Numbered from the stretch's first letter, positions 34,292 to 44,086 are shown. The stretch is DNA of 64,000 bases from Rhizobium sp. BK650 (GCF_014195325.1 NZ_JACIBK010000018.1:1-64000), one strand, 5' to 3'. Notes: generated by a model from the sequence alone, not told the origin. Numbers and translations are program-made.

Positions 34292-35317
34292 CTAAACCGC
34301 GTTGGATGAGAACGATTTGACGGTAGCTGCGGGCTCACCTCCCGTAACGGCTGACCCCCAAAGCAGGCTCTGGGGCGGCATTGCGAGAGAAAGGCCATTC
34401 GCCGTACAACCGCGGTAGACGAGATCAATGACCTCGTTTTTGGCTGGCATTCGCCTCGCCGGGCTCGCCACGCAGAACTGCAGTTCCACCTCGATCGTGA
34501 TCGCGTCAATCGCTTTGAGAGCGACGGCCGGCGGTGGAACTTTGATGATTGTCTCACAGCCCTGCAGAACCCCCTGCATGATCTCTTCAATAACAGAGGG
34601 CGCGCGGGTGGCCGCAATATGCACGGAAAACGCAATCCAGTGCGTTTCGTCGGGGCGGCTGAGGTTGGTCATCCCTTGCTTCGCAAGGACGCTGTTGGGC
34701 ACTACTACCACATTATGCGCGCCAGTCAGCAGATTCGTCGAGCGCCAGTTGGTTTCGGCAACGCGCCCCTCAGTGCCGTCGCTCAGTCGGATCCAATCAC
34801 CGATGCCGTAGGCCCGCCCCAGCGTCAGTGCGATCCCCGAAAAGAGGTCGGCAAGCGTATTTTGCAGCGCAAGGCCAATGATAACCGCAACCACGCCCGA
34901 GGTTGCAACCAGAGGACCTATAGGTGCACCAAACACAAAGCCGATGACTGACAGCGTAACGCCGAGATAAACGACGGCGACGATCATGTCGTGCAGTAGA
35001 TGTGCTTCCCGTGGCTTGTGGTTGATAGCGATATAGATGTGCAGGAAGCCGATGATCGTCCATGCAAGATGGGTCCACCAGAGAATCCTTGCGGACTTGG
35101 CAATCAACGACCCGGCGCCCATAAGATCGGCGTTATCGAGCTCGTAGGGCGAAATTCTGCCAATCGCGAGCACGAGGCTCATGGTAGCGAAGAAGAGAAT
35201 TTGTACAATCAGGCGCCCAGTCGGACGGCCGCGCCCCTGAATGTGCCATACGAGAATGCCGGCAAATCCCAGAATATTGATCAGGACGAGCGGCAGGGAA
35301 TGATGTTCGCCGAACAT
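34292..35317 (-). CDS. MscS-family mechanosensitive channel
   Basis: Predicted 341-residue inner-membrane channel that releases osmolytes during hypo-osmotic shock. Hydrophobic helices lie at about residues 8-25, 36-55, 78-98 and 110-130, followed by the pore helix and MscS core (GPLVATSGVVAVIIGLALQN, TLADLFSGIALTLGRAYGIG, DWIRLSDGTEGRVAETNWRS, NVVVVPNSVLAKQGMTNLS). The C-terminal mixed domain is present up to about 300. Related rhizobial proteins often carry an extra nucleotide-binding domain, which is absent. It is the last gene of a minus-strand run with cupin, SDR and MBL genes. Confidence 0.87.
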   Translation of the reverse strand: MFGEHHSLPLVLINILGFAGILVWHIQGRGRPTGRLIVQILFFATMSLVLAIGRISPYELDNADLMGAGSLIAKSARILWWTHLAWTIIGFLHIYIAINHKPREAHLLHDMIVAVVYLGVTLSVIGFVFGAPIGPLVATSGVVAVIIGLALQNTLADLFSGIALTLGRAYGIGDWIRLSDGTEGRVAETNWRSTNLLTGAHNVVVVPNSVLAKQGMTNLSRPDETHWIAFSVHIAATRAPSVIEEIMQGVLQGCETIIKVPPPAVALKAIDAITIEVELQFCVASPARRMPAKNEVIDLVYRGCTANGLSLAMPPQSLLWGSAVTGGEPAATVKSFSSNAV

Positions 35318-35386
35318 GACAGGCTCACCGAGATGCTTTCCTTCGGGAGGCGCTGGCGGATGCCGACGGCATCCGCCTCAACGCGC

Positions 35387-35803
35387 CTACTTCTTGAGCG
35401 GGAAAGTCAATTCTTTCTGGCTGCTGTCGACGACGAAGACAGCCAGCAGCTTAGCCGACTTGGTCTTGCTGGCATTCTCGCTGACGCCATGGCGATCGCC
35501 GGGCATCTCGGAGAAGTTTTCGCCGGCCCTATAGACCTTAACTGGACCGTCATTGACCTGACTGCGGATCGCACCCTCCAGGACCGTCGCATAGATGAAG
35601 GCCGAGTCCGGATGGGTGTGGCCCGAGGAAAAGCCTCCAGGGCGGTATTCCACGAGGACGCCCTTGATGCTCTTGCCAGGAACATTCGGCAATTCATGCT
35701 CGTAGACGAGCGTGACCTTAGCGTCCTTTTCGCCTGCAGCATGTGCGACGGTGGTGATCGAAAGAAGGGCGGCCAGGGCGAGGCCGAGAATTGATTTGTT
35801 CAT
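35387..35803 (-). CDS. Periplasmic cupin-domain protein
   Basis: Predicted 138-residue exported cupin. Residues 1-23 (MNKSILGLALAALLSITTVA, HAA) are a Sec signal peptide. The cupin barrel shows the first motif GHTHPDSAFIYATVLEGAIR (His ligands and Glu) and the second GENFSEMPGDRHGVSENAS. A metal ion is likely bound by the His set. Such proteins may be enzymes or binding proteins. AAGGA precedes the ATG. It lies 52 bp downstream of the SDR gene and 69 bp upstream of the channel gene, all on the same strand. Confidence 0.83.
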   Translation of the reverse strand: MNKSILGLALAALLSITTVAHAAGEKDAKVTLVYEHELPNVPGKSIKGVLVEYRPGGFSSGHTHPDSAFIYATVLEGAIRSQVNDGPVKVYRAGENFSEMPGDRHGVSENASKTKSAKLLAVFVVDSSQKELTFPLKK

Positions 35804-35855
35804 CTCGAATTCCTTTCTTGAGAGCTCGGTGGTGTTGGCGTTGCACCGCGTTCAT

Positions 35856-36608
35856 TCACTTTCGGGCGGAGGTGGCGAACCACTCCTCGAAGGAGATATG
35901 GCCGAGGCGGGGATTGTTGTCGGATACAAGCGAACCGTCCTCCAGCTTGGTGCCGAAGTAGAGGGCTTCGGGATCGGCGACGACCTTGCGGGTATCGCCC
36001 ATCGCCTTCAGGTAACGGGCGACGAAATCGCAAAGCCGTGCGCGCTCGGGGCCGGAAATCTCAATGACGCCGTTCATCGGCACCGCAAGGGCCGCATCGG
36101 TCACGAAGTCCGCGACGTCATCAGAGGCGATCGGCTGCAGAAAGCCGGTCGACAGGCGGGTCGTGTCGCCGACGGTGCCCGCCTGGGCGATTCCACCGAG
36201 AAACTCCATGAACTGCGTCGAGTGGATGATCGTATAGGGAATGCCGGCGCTCCTGACGATCTTTTCCTGAGCAACCTTGGCTCGCATGTAGCCGCTCTCT
36301 GGCAGGCGCTCGGTGCCGATGATGGAAAGAGCGATGTGATGCTTCACACCCGCGGCCTTTTCCGCCGCCGCCAGATTGCGGCCTGACGTCTCGAAGAATT
36401 CGAGGACGGCTTTGTCCTCGAAGGAGGGCGAGTTTGCGAGGTCGATGACGACGGAGGCGCCGGCAAGTGCCCCGGCTAGCCCTTCGCCAGTGATCGTATT
36501 GACGCCTGTGTTCGGGGCGGCGGCAATGACTTCATGGCCTTGCTTGCGAAGGCGGTTGGCTGTCTTCGAACCGATCAGGCCGGTTCCGCCGATGATGACG
36601 ATTTTCAT
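35856..36608 (-). CDS. NAD(P)-binding SDR, NmrA-like
   Basis: Predicted 250-residue atypical short-chain dehydrogenase. MKIVIIGGTGLIGSKTANRL carries the Gly-rich NAD(P) loop (GGTGLIG), followed by GASVVIDLANSPSFEDKAVL and HHIALSIIGTERLPESGYMR, typical of the NmrA-like group. ATG at 36608 is chosen because GGAGAAACTC lies directly upstream and the Rossmann fold begins there; the frame is open to 36644. It sits between the MBL hydrolase and the cupin on the same strand and may act in the same pathway. Substrate unknown. Confidence 0.83.
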   Translation of the reverse strand: MKIVIIGGTGLIGSKTANRLRKQGHEVIAAAPNTGVNTITGEGLAGALAGASVVIDLANSPSFEDKAVLEFFETSGRNLAAAEKAAGVKHHIALSIIGTERLPESGYMRAKVAQEKIVRSAGIPYTIIHSTQFMEFLGGIAQAGTVGDTTRLSTGFLQPIASDDVADFVTDAALAVPMNGVIEISGPERARLCDFVARYLKAMGDTRKVVADPEALYFGTKLEDGSLVSDNNPRLGHISFEEWFATSARK

Positions 36609-36771
36609 GAGTTTCTCCATTTGCGGCCGCCCAGGGCGCCGCATTTGTTCATTCGTTCCTAGATGCTTGGCCGAGGATCAGCCGGCCCCGCCGGTTCCAC
36701 AGATCCACTCGGCTGAGCCGGGGCGTGGCCCTAAAAGGCCATACGCCGGCTCGACCCTATTGTACCAGGGA

Positions 36772-37740
36772 TCAGTAGTCCCAGAAGACAGGCACCCAAC
36801 GAAAGCGATCGCCGTCGGCTGCCACATGGCCTACCGAGGGGAACGGCATATGAGTGGCCACCAGAAGCTCACCGGTCTCCGCCAGTTCCCGCAACAGACG
36901 AACGCGGACACGGGCAGCTTCTTCCGGATCGTGTTCGAAGCCGTTGAACCAGTCGGGGTGATCGAAGCCGACCGCGAACACCGCATCGCCGGCAAACATC
37001 AGCCGGTCTTTGCCCGATGCCACACGCACGACGCTGTGGCCGGGTGTGTGGCCGCCGGTTCGAGAGACGACCACGCCGGGCGCCACCTCGTGTTCATCAT
37101 CGAACAATCGCAGGTGGCTGTCGTACTCCCTCCTGAACTGCTTGGCGGCAGCCCGAAGCGCATCCGGGAAACCGGGCGGCATGGATACATGAGAGAAATC
37201 AGGCGCCTCCCAGAATTTGACCTCGGCCGCCGCGACGTGGATCCGCAGGTCTGGGCGCAGCCGCGCCTTCACACCGTCAACGAGCAGCCCTCCAACGTGG
37301 TCCATATGCATGTGGGTCAGCACCACGTCGGTTACGGATCCAAGGTCGATGCCGGCGGCTTCGAGTCGCTTGATCAATTGACCGGCCCGCGGCAGGTTCA
37401 ATTCCGGGTCCAGTCCAAGGCCGGCGTCGATGAGGATCGTCTGCTTGCCGCTGCGCACCACGACGACGTTTAGCGCCCAGTCGAAAGCATCCGGCGGCAG
37501 AAACATGTCGTTCAGCCAGGCCGCGTGCTCGGCCGGATCGGCATTGTATCCCAGCATCTTGGTCGGCAGCGGCAACACGCCATCGCTGATTACGAGCACC
37601 TCGATATCACCGATCTGCACCGCGTAGCGCGACGGGACCAGTTCGTCGGCGCCTGTTCTCCCGGCGCGTGAGTTGTTTTCCAAGCTCATGTTAGCCTCCT
37701 GCTGAGCAATCGAACCGGGTTTTGTTTCTGTCTGCGACAT
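36772..37740 (-). CDS. MBL-fold metallo-hydrolase
   Basis: Predicted 322-residue metallo-beta-lactamase fold hydrolase. The zinc-binding motif is complete: HMHMDHVGG (His143, His145, Asp147, His148), with SRTGGHTPGHSVVRV and MFAGDAVFAV supplying the later His and bridging Asp. The group includes quorum-quenching lactonases, alkyl hydrolases and glyoxalase-like enzymes, so no substrate is assigned. There is no clear signal peptide. AGGAG lies eight bases before the ATG. It opens the minus-strand run followed by SDR, cupin and MscS genes. Confidence 0.87.
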   Translation of the reverse strand: MSQTETKPGSIAQQEANMSLENNSRAGRTGADELVPSRYAVQIGDIEVLVISDGVLPLPTKMLGYNADPAEHAAWLNDMFLPPDAFDWALNVVVVRSGKQTILIDAGLGLDPELNLPRAGQLIKRLEAAGIDLGSVTDVVLTHMHMDHVGGLLVDGVKARLRPDLRIHVAAAEVKFWEAPDFSHVSMPPGFPDALRAAAKQFRREYDSHLRLFDDEHEVAPGVVVSRTGGHTPGHSVVRVASGKDRLMFAGDAVFAVGFDHPDWFNGFEHDPEEAARVRVRLLRELAETGELLVATHMPFPSVGHVAADGDRFRWVPVFWDY

Positions 37741-38052
37741 GATGCTCTCCTGTTTTGGGTGATCGAAGTTGTCGGTTACAAGCCACGGCGCGGATCTTAT
37801 GTTGAGGCGCGTTTGCCCGTCGATCCGGCCGAGTAAGAGGAGAGGCCATACCTGAGGATAGGGTAGCCTATGCTCTCAGCGCGCCCGCAGTGGGCGGCGA
37901 AGAGACCGCCGTGAAAGAGCAGACGCGTTTTATTAGATCTTGCCGGGCGATTAATTCCCCCGGCGCATCCGCGTCTGCTCGGCGATCAGGCGGCGCGGCT
38001 TGTGGTCTGACGGATGCTGCAGCCGAAGACCGATCGCCAGTCGGTTCCAGGC
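37741..38052. other. No supported gene
   Basis: About 310 bases between the MBL hydrolase start and the CMD-like gene end. It should contain the promoter of the MBL-SDR-cupin run. The C-terminal reading frame of the CMD-like gene continues a short way into it after an in-frame stop. Confidence 0.45.
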
Positions 38053-38430
38053 TTAGATCATGGCGATGCCGATAGACAGCGCCAGGAATTCGTCTTCGGA
38101 AAAGGCACTGTGGGCAATTTCAAAATCCGCATCCGATGCGCGAGTCTCGGCGACATTGGTCAGCGACTCGGCCCAGGCGAGCGCGGCACCCTCCCGGTCA
38201 CTGTAACGCTGCGATTCACGCCAGGCGCTCAGAAGAAGCATCCGCTCTTCGGTTTCGCCCTGCTTGAGCGCGTCTTGACGATGTATGTGCAGGCAATGGG
38301 CGCAGCCGTTGATCTGCGACACGCGCACCTTGATCAGCTCCATCAGCTTTGGATCAAAACTCGTGGCAATCCAGGCCTCGCCGGCGACGAGGCCATCGAT
38401 CCCAGCATTCTTCCCAGCCACTATATCCAA
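38053..38430 (-). CDS. Carboxymuconolactone decarboxylase/AhpD-like protein, short C-terminus
   Basis: Predicted 125-residue CMD-family protein with the redox motif INGCAHCLHIHRQDALK (Cys43, Cys46, His50), expected for AhpD-like peroxidase or disulfide-reducing function. The start must be TTG (38430) or the nearby GTG because a stop precedes it; no ATG is near, and the N-terminus seems shorter than usual. The frame stops at AIAMI followed by TAA, but the next codons encode AWNRLAIGLRLQH, which is the normal family C-terminus (I-N-A-W-N-R-L-A-I). A sense codon, normally Asn, has become a stop, so the last helix is lost. Confidence 0.68.
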   Translation of the reverse strand: MDIVAGKNAGIDGLVAGEAWIATSFDPKLMELIKVRVSQINGCAHCLHIHRQDALKQGETEERMLLLSAWRESQRYSDREGAALAWAESLTNVAETRASDADFEIAHSAFSEDEFLALSIGIAMI

Positions 38431-38664
38431 ACGTCAGCCTCGCCTCCGATGCCTTGCTATCTCGTCGACGATGACCTCAACCCACCCGACCTATGGCGGT
38501 CTTTGAATTGCCTTAGCGCCGTCATGGCCGACAAACCGGCTGGCTAGCCGTTCGATGCGAACACCTAAACCTTCGCACAGTCCGCAAATGCTTTGGGCCA
38601 ATAGTTTTCGAGGCCGCCGGTCTCCATCCTCGTTCGCATTTCAATCATCGGGAAGGCCTAAAAT

Positions 38665-39645
38665 ATGCAGAACAATTCGAATGCTCCGGCTATCGGCGTC
38701 TCGCGCCGCGAGGCGCTCCTCGGCAGCCTCACCGCCGGTATTGCTGTGGGCTTGCCCGCGATTGCCGCCGCAAAAACTTCGAAGCCGCCTCTCTCCGCCG
38801 CCATCAGCCATGGAAAGCAAGCCACGAACATGATCACCACCAAGGACGGTACAGAAATCTATTACAAGGATTGGGGCACCGGTCCGGTCGTCACCTTCTC
38901 GCATGGCTGGCCGCTGAACTCCGATGCATGGGACAGCCAGATGCACTTCCTCGTCCAGCACGGCTTCCGCGTCGTGGCGCACGATCGCCGTGGTCATGGA
39001 CGCTCCAGCCAGCCAACCTCGGGGAACGACATGAACGGATACGCCGATGATCTGGCGGCCGTTATCGAGGCGCTTGATCTCAGGGACGCAACGCTGGTCG
39101 GCCACTCCACCGGTGGCGGCGAGGTCGCCCGTTATATCGGTCGGCACGGTACGAAACGCGTCGCCAAGGCCGTCCTTATTGCCGCCGTGCCACCCGTCAT
39201 GGTGAAATCGGCGGTCAATCCGGAAGGCCTGCCGATCGAGGCGTTCGACGCGATCCGTGCTGGCCTCGTCAAGGATCGCTCCCAGTTCTACCGCGACCTT
39301 GCCCCGCAATTTTATGGCGCCAATCGGCCCGGCTCGAATGTTTCCCAGGGTACGCTCGATCAATTCTGGCTCTGGAGCATGCAGGCGGGTCTCTTGAACG
39401 CTTATGAATGCGTCAAGGCATTCTCGGAAACCGACTTCACCGAAGATCTCAAGAAGTTCGATATACCGACGCTCGTCCTACACGGAGAGGACGACCAGAT
39501 CGTTCCGCTCAAGGATTCCGCGGTCAAGTCTGCTCGGCTGATCAAAGGCGCCAAGGAGATCTACTATCCCGGCGCGCCGCACGGCATCACCGCCACGCAT
39601 CAAGACCAAGTCAACGCCGAGCTGCTCGCCTTCCTGAAAGCGTGA
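38665..39645 (+). CDS. Alpha/beta hydrolase, non-haem chloroperoxidase-like, Tat-type leader
   Basis: Predicted 326-residue hydrolase. The N-terminus has a twin-arginine motif (SRREALLG, residues 13-20) followed by a hydrophobic stretch ending AIAAA, suggesting Tat export to the periplasm. The mature part is a chloroperoxidase-like alpha/beta hydrolase: HGWPLNSDAWDSQM, HDRRGHGRSSQP (oxyanion region), nucleophile Ser148 in VGHSTGGGEVARYIGRHG, acid in HGEDDQIVP and catalytic His in GAPHGITATH. Such enzymes act as esterases or perhydrolases. The family is usually cytoplasmic; the leader is unusual. It diverges from the CMD-like gene. Confidence 0.85.
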   Translation: MQNNSNAPAIGVSRREALLGSLTAGIAVGLPAIAAAKTSKPPLSAAISHGKQATNMITTKDGTEIYYKDWGTGPVVTFSHGWPLNSDAWDSQMHFLVQHGFRVVAHDRRGHGRSSQPTSGNDMNGYADDLAAVIEALDLRDATLVGHSTGGGEVARYIGRHGTKRVAKAVLIAAVPPVMVKSAVNPEGLPIEAFDAIRAGLVKDRSQFYRDLAPQFYGANRPGSNVSQGTLDQFWLWSMQAGLLNAYECVKAFSETDFTEDLKKFDIPTLVLHGEDDQIVPLKDSAVKSARLIKGAKEIYYPGAPHGITATHQDQVNAELLAFLKA

Positions 39646-40024
39646 GCGGGCGACGGCTCGCGCGGGGGCAGACCGCCATGCTCCGCGAGCCATCCGGAAC
39701 TGGCGTGGCCTTGGCGCGCCAGTTCCGCTATTTCTTTTTCATCGTTTTCTCGGAGCTCGTCCAACACGCCGCAGACGTGGCCGACAGTCACCAGCGGCCT
39801 TTGGCCGACACAGGAACCAGATAAGCGGTGTCAGACATTCACTGAGGATCGAGAGTTTTCCACCAAGGCAGCGGCGGCATCGCCACCAATACATGGATTT
39901 CCATAAGTTGCCGCCGCACTAGGACGCGAATAGTGTACGACGCTGGATAGCTGATCCTGCTATCGAGACCAGCCTTTGGACATGCTGGTGTCAGCCAAGC
40001 TTATGTTTCCTGCAGGAGCCGCCG
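39646..40024. other. Leader region of the phosphorelay operon
   Basis: About 380 bases with no supported gene; contains the promoter for the MASE1 kinase operon. A good ribosome binding site (GGAG) lies nine bases before the ATG at 40025. Confidence 0.5.
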
Positions 40025-43000
40025 ATGACGCGCGACTGGTCATACCGCCCACAACTCCTGCACCAGGGTCTGTTTTTTTCGGCTTATGTTCTAGGCTGCG
40101 GGTTCGCGCAGGCACTTGCAATCGTACCCGGAACGGGCATTTCCATATGGCCTCCGAGTGGGCTTTTCATTGCAACTCTTATCCTCGCCCCCAAGAAGAG
40201 CTGGCCGTGGTGGGTGCTGCTCGGCTGCCTCGGCGAACTACTCAGCAATGTCTTTTGGTTCCATAGCCCACTCCCCGCCGCCGCCCTGATTTATGCCGGC
40301 AACGCACTCGAAGCCATGGTCGGGGCATCGCTCGTGAACCGGGCTTTGGGTCGGCCGGCTCGACTTGAAAGCTTGCAGGAAGTTCTTGTATTCGTCGTGC
40401 TGGGCGCCGGCGTTGCGCCGGTGATCAGCGCGACGGTCGGAAGTGCGACACTCGCATTGTTCGGGATATTTTCGCAAACCTTCTTGGGGGCCTGGCCTCT
40501 CTGGTGGATCGGGAATGCTACCGGCATATTGATCGTCGCGCCCCTCGCGCTGGTCGTGATCCAGAATTGGAACGGCAGGGCCGAGCTATCGGCTGCGCGA
40601 TGGATTGAAGCGTGCGTCTTGGGACTAATCCTACTCGGCGTAGCGGCCCTTTCGCTCAGCGGCTATCTGCCTTTCGCTTATATCATCATGCCGCCGTTGC
40701 TTTGGGCTGCTGTGCGCTTCGAATTCAAGGGGGCTGCTGTTACCCTCGCCCTCCTCGCGCTTGTAACCGCGATCTTCACGATATCCGGCGCCAGCCAGTT
40801 TTCCGGAAATGTCGAGAGCCAGCGCCACAACCAGATCATGCTGCAGCTCTTTCTGGCCATCTCGGCATTTTCGGCCCTGGTCGTGGCCGCGATATCCCGG
40901 CAGCACCAGCTCACGTTGCTGACGTTGCGAGAAAGTATGGAGGCGCTGCGCGAGCGGGAACGAGAGCTCTCGCAGATCGTGAACCTGGTCCCCGTCCACA
41001 TCCGACGGCTGACGCCGGAAGGCGAGCCGACCTTCTTTAATAAGCGCTTGATCGATTTCTTCGGGCTTGATCTGCAACAGTTGAGCAAGCCGGGCACCAG
41101 CCAACTGGCAACAAACATTGAGACCCTGGTCCACCCAGATGATGCGGTCGGTCTACTACAGGCGGTGCGCCAGGCTGTCGCGACAGGCGATCCTTACTCG
41201 ATGAAGTATCGCATGCGCCGCGCGGATGGCGTGTATCGCTGGGTTGACGGCCGGGGGGAGCCATTTCGAGACGAAGGCGGGAGGATCATCCAGTGGTTTG
41301 CGATCTCGATCGACATCGATGACGAGGTGCAGGCGCTGGAAGCGCTGCGACAGAGCGAACAAAGGCTCCAGCAGCTCATCGACGCGGTGCCCGCTCTAAT
41401 TTGGGCGACAACGTCGGACGGAATGCCATCCTACATCAACAAACGGTTCAGAGATGCCACCGGAGCCAGCCTAATGGATATTACGGCGCCCGACGGGTCG
41501 CCATCGCTCAGTGTCATTCATCCGGAGGATGCCGACGCGGCCCGGCAGGCCATCCAGCATTCGTTCCGCACGGGCGAACCTTACATCCAAAGATATCGAC
41601 AGCGCCGGACCGACGGCACTTATCGCTGGACCGAGACGCGCGCAGAGCCATTGCGGGACGATAACGGTGCCATCCTGCAGTGGTACGGCGTCAGTGTCGA
41701 TATCCACGATCTGGTGATCGCACAAGAGGCTTTGCAGCAAAGCGAGCGCCGTTATCGCGACCTGTTTCACTATATGCCTATCGGACTCGCCGAGGTGGAT
41801 GCCGGAAAGCTGGTTCCGTTGTTCAAGGAGCTGCGGGCCAAGGGTGTCAGCGACCTCACAGTCTATATTGACGAGCATCCCGAGTTTCTGGCACGCGCCC
41901 TTGAGGCCCTCGAGATCGAAGAAGCCAACCGTCACTTGACGGAAATGTTGGGAGCTAATGACCAGGAGGAGATCCGGGGTCCTATCACTCGCTATTGGCA
42001 ACCTGGTCTCGCCACCATCCGCCGTGCCATAGAGTCGCGTTATCGTGGCGACGAAGTCTTTCAAGAGGAAACCAAGGTGACGCGAATGGATGGCAGCGTC
42101 ATGGACGTCGTTTTCGCCACCGCCCGCCCTGGCGCCATCGCCGACAAGAGCCTGGTCGGCTTCATTGACATCACCGAACGCAAGAAGGCCGAAGAGGCAT
42201 TGCGTAATCGGGAACGAGAGCTCTCGCAGCTTGTTGACGCCTTGCCTATCCACATCTGGAGCTGGACGCCTGCTGGCGAGCTGGCCTACGTTAACAAGCG
42301 ATCTTTGGAGGATCTAGGCCTTTCCAAGGCGAACTTCGAAGATAGCGTCCGGGTGGCGCAAAAGCTGGTTCACCCCGAAGATGCCCCCGAGGTGCTGCGA
42401 GCGTCAGCCAACTCGCTTAAAACTGGCGACGCCTTCACGATGCGGTATCGCCGGCGTTGGAAAGACGGCAACTATCGCTGGATAGAGGCGCGTGCGCAGC
42501 CTCTGCGCGGTCAAGACGGAGCGATCGTTCACTGGTATCAGGTTTCCATCGACATCGACGATCAAGTGCAGGCCGAGGAAGCGCTGAAGAGCAGCAAGCG
42601 GCAACTGGAGCAGATGATCGACGCCATGCCTTTCAATATCCTCAGCTTTGCTGCCTCAGGCGAGATGACCTACACCAGCAAGAGATATCTCGATGACGTT
42701 GGTTCGCCGAGGGCGAACATTAGAGACTTCGATGCGCTGGCCCGAGACGTGGCTCATCCAGACGACTTTTCGGAAATGTTTCAAAGGGCATTGGATGGCT
42801 TTGCCGCCGGCCAACCTTTCGTGAACCGGTTTCGCCGGCGCAATAAGCAGGGCATCTATCGCTGGATAGAGGCGCGCGCGCAGCCTCTGCGCGATGCAGA
42901 TGGCACAATCGTACAATGGTACATTGCCTCGATAGACATTGAGGACGAGATGCGCGCGCAGGAAGCCTTGCTTGAGAGAGAGCGCTTCCTTTGGCAATTG

Positions 43001-44086
43001 GTAGAAACACTGCCGGCGATGATCGATTGCGCTGCGCCTGACGGCGAACCGGTCTATCGCAGCCAGCAACTGCGTGAGTTCCTTGGCTATGAGTTGGAGG
43101 AACTGGATGGAAAGACCAAGTCGCGGCTGAACGCTACCCTCGATGCAGGGGTCCATCCCGACGACGTGGCTGGCGTCAAGGAACATTACGCCCATTGCCT
43201 GGCGAGCGGCGAGCCCTATCGCAGAAAGCACCGCCTGCGGCGCTTTGACGGGGAATACATTTGGGTCGAAACGCGCGCCGCGCCGATGCGCAAGGACGAT
43301 GGCACCATCGTGCAATGGAATGTCATCTGCCTGGATATCGATGGCGAGGTGCGAATGCAGGAAGAGCTGCGCCTGGCGCAGGACCGGTTGGCGCGCGCAA
43401 GCCAAGCCGCGAGCCTCGCCGAGCTTTCTGCCTCGATCGCCCATGAGGTCAATCAGCCTCTGGCGGCGATCGTCTCCAATTCGCATGCGTGCTACCGCTG
43501 GCTATCGGCCGACCCGGTCAATATCGCGCGCGCGAAGATCACGACCGAACGAGTCATTCGCGACGCGAACTCAGCGGCGGAAGTCGTCGGTCGCATCCGG
43601 GCGCTGTTCAAGCAATCCGTGGAGAACAGGATTAGCTTGTCGCTGCCAGGCGTCATCTCGGAGGCGTGTACTCTGGTGGCCAGCGAGGCTTTGCGTCGTC
43701 GCATCCGGATCGACATCGACTTGGAGGACAACCTTCCGCCTGTGACCGTAGACCGCATCCAGATCCAACAGGTCCTGATCAATCTGATGCGCAACGGCAT
43801 AGAGGCAATGGAACCCGTCGCAGGGGAAAAATCGCTCAAGATCGGCGCCCATCGCGTGGGCAGCGAAGTGCAGATCGAGATACTCGATCTGGGAGGCGGT
43901 ATTGAATTTCCAGACCAGATTTTTGAACCCTTCTTCACCACAAAAGAGAGCGGAATGGGTATGGGCCTTGCCATCTGCCGTTCGATCGTCGAGGCGCATG
44001 GCGGACGTTTGTGGGCCGAGAGAAATGAACCGCGCGGCGCGCGATTCATTTTCACCTTACCAATCGTAGGAAATGCGGCTCCATGA
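40025..44086 (+). CDS. MASE1 / six-PAS sensor histidine kinase
   Basis: Predicted 1353-residue membrane kinase. Residues about 1-295 form a MASE1 sensory domain with eight or more helices. Six PAS-PAC modules follow at about 310-435, 440-570, 570-720, 729-855, 854-978 and 983-1107. Five share a nearly repeated PAC end (DG-YRW-E-RA-PLRD, then QWY--SIDI-D); the third differs. The kinase core has phosphoacceptor His1140 in IAHEVNQPLAAIVSNS and an ATPase domain with INLMRNGIEAM, then FTTKESGMGMGLAICRSIVE. There is no receiver domain, and the response regulators are encoded directly downstream. The stop overlaps the next start (ATGA). Ligands are unknown; several inputs may be integrated. Confidence 0.92.
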   Translation: MTRDWSYRPQLLHQGLFFSAYVLGCGFAQALAIVPGTGISIWPPSGLFIATLILAPKKSWPWWVLLGCLGELLSNVFWFHSPLPAAALIYAGNALEAMVGASLVNRALGRPARLESLQEVLVFVVLGAGVAPVISATVGSATLALFGIFSQTFLGAWPLWWIGNATGILIVAPLALVVIQNWNGRAELSAARWIEACVLGLILLGVAALSLSGYLPFAYIIMPPLLWAAVRFEFKGAAVTLALLALVTAIFTISGASQFSGNVESQRHNQIMLQLFLAISAFSALVVAAISRQHQLTLLTLRESMEALRERERELSQIVNLVPVHIRRLTPEGEPTFFNKRLIDFFGLDLQQLSKPGTSQLATNIETLVHPDDAVGLLQAVRQAVATGDPYSMKYRMRRADGVYRWVDGRGEPFRDEGGRIIQWFAISIDIDDEVQALEALRQSEQRLQQLIDAVPALIWATTSDGMPSYINKRFRDATGASLMDITAPDGSPSLSVIHPEDADAARQAIQHSFRTGEPYIQRYRQRRTDGTYRWTETRAEPLRDDNGAILQWYGVSVDIHDLVIAQEALQQSERRYRDLFHYMPIGLAEVDAGKLVPLFKELRAKGVSDLTVYIDEHPEFLARALEALEIEEANRHLTEMLGANDQEEIRGPITRYWQPGLATIRRAIESRYRGDEVFQEETKVTRMDGSVMDVVFATARPGAIADKSLVGFIDITERKKAEEALRNRERELSQLVDALPIHIWSWTPAGELAYVNKRSLEDLGLSKANFEDSVRVAQKLVHPEDAPEVLRASANSLKTGDAFTMRYRRRWKDGNYRWIEARAQPLRGQDGAIVHWYQVSIDIDDQVQAEEALKSSKRQLEQMIDAMPFNILSFAASGEMTYTSKRYLDDVGSPRANIRDFDALARDVAHPDDFSEMFQRALDGFAAGQPFVNRFRRRNKQGIYRWIEARAQPLRDADGTIVQWYIASIDIEDEMRAQEALLERERFLWQLVETLPAMIDCAAPDGEPVYRSQQLREFLGYELEELDGKTKSRLNATLDAGVHPDDVAGVKEHYAHCLASGEPYRRKHRLRRFDGEYIWVETRAAPMRKDDGTIVQWNVICLDIDGEVRMQEELRLAQDRLARASQAASLAELSASIAHEVNQPLAAIVSNSHACYRWLSADPVNIARAKITTERVIRDANSAAEVVGRIRALFKQSVENRISLSLPGVISEACTLVASEALRRRIRIDIDLEDNLPPVTVDRIQIQQVLINLMRNGIEAMEPVAGEKSLKIGAHRVGSEVQIEILDLGGGIEFPDQIFEPFFTTKESGMGMGLAICRSIVEAHGGRLWAERNEPRGARFIFTLPIVGNAAP

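Noticed and set aside
35000..35794. 264-codon plus-strand ORF opposite MscS and cupin
   Set aside because: Spans two real genes on the other strand and has no domain.
36376..37473. 365-codon plus-strand ORF opposite the SDR and MBL genes
   Set aside because: Antisense across two well-supported genes and the gap between them.
41471..42253. 260-codon minus-strand ORF inside the six-PAS kinase
   Set aside because: Same reason as the other antisense frame.
42656..43486. 276-codon minus-strand ORF inside the six-PAS kinase
   Set aside because: Shadow of repeated PAS modules; no recognised family.
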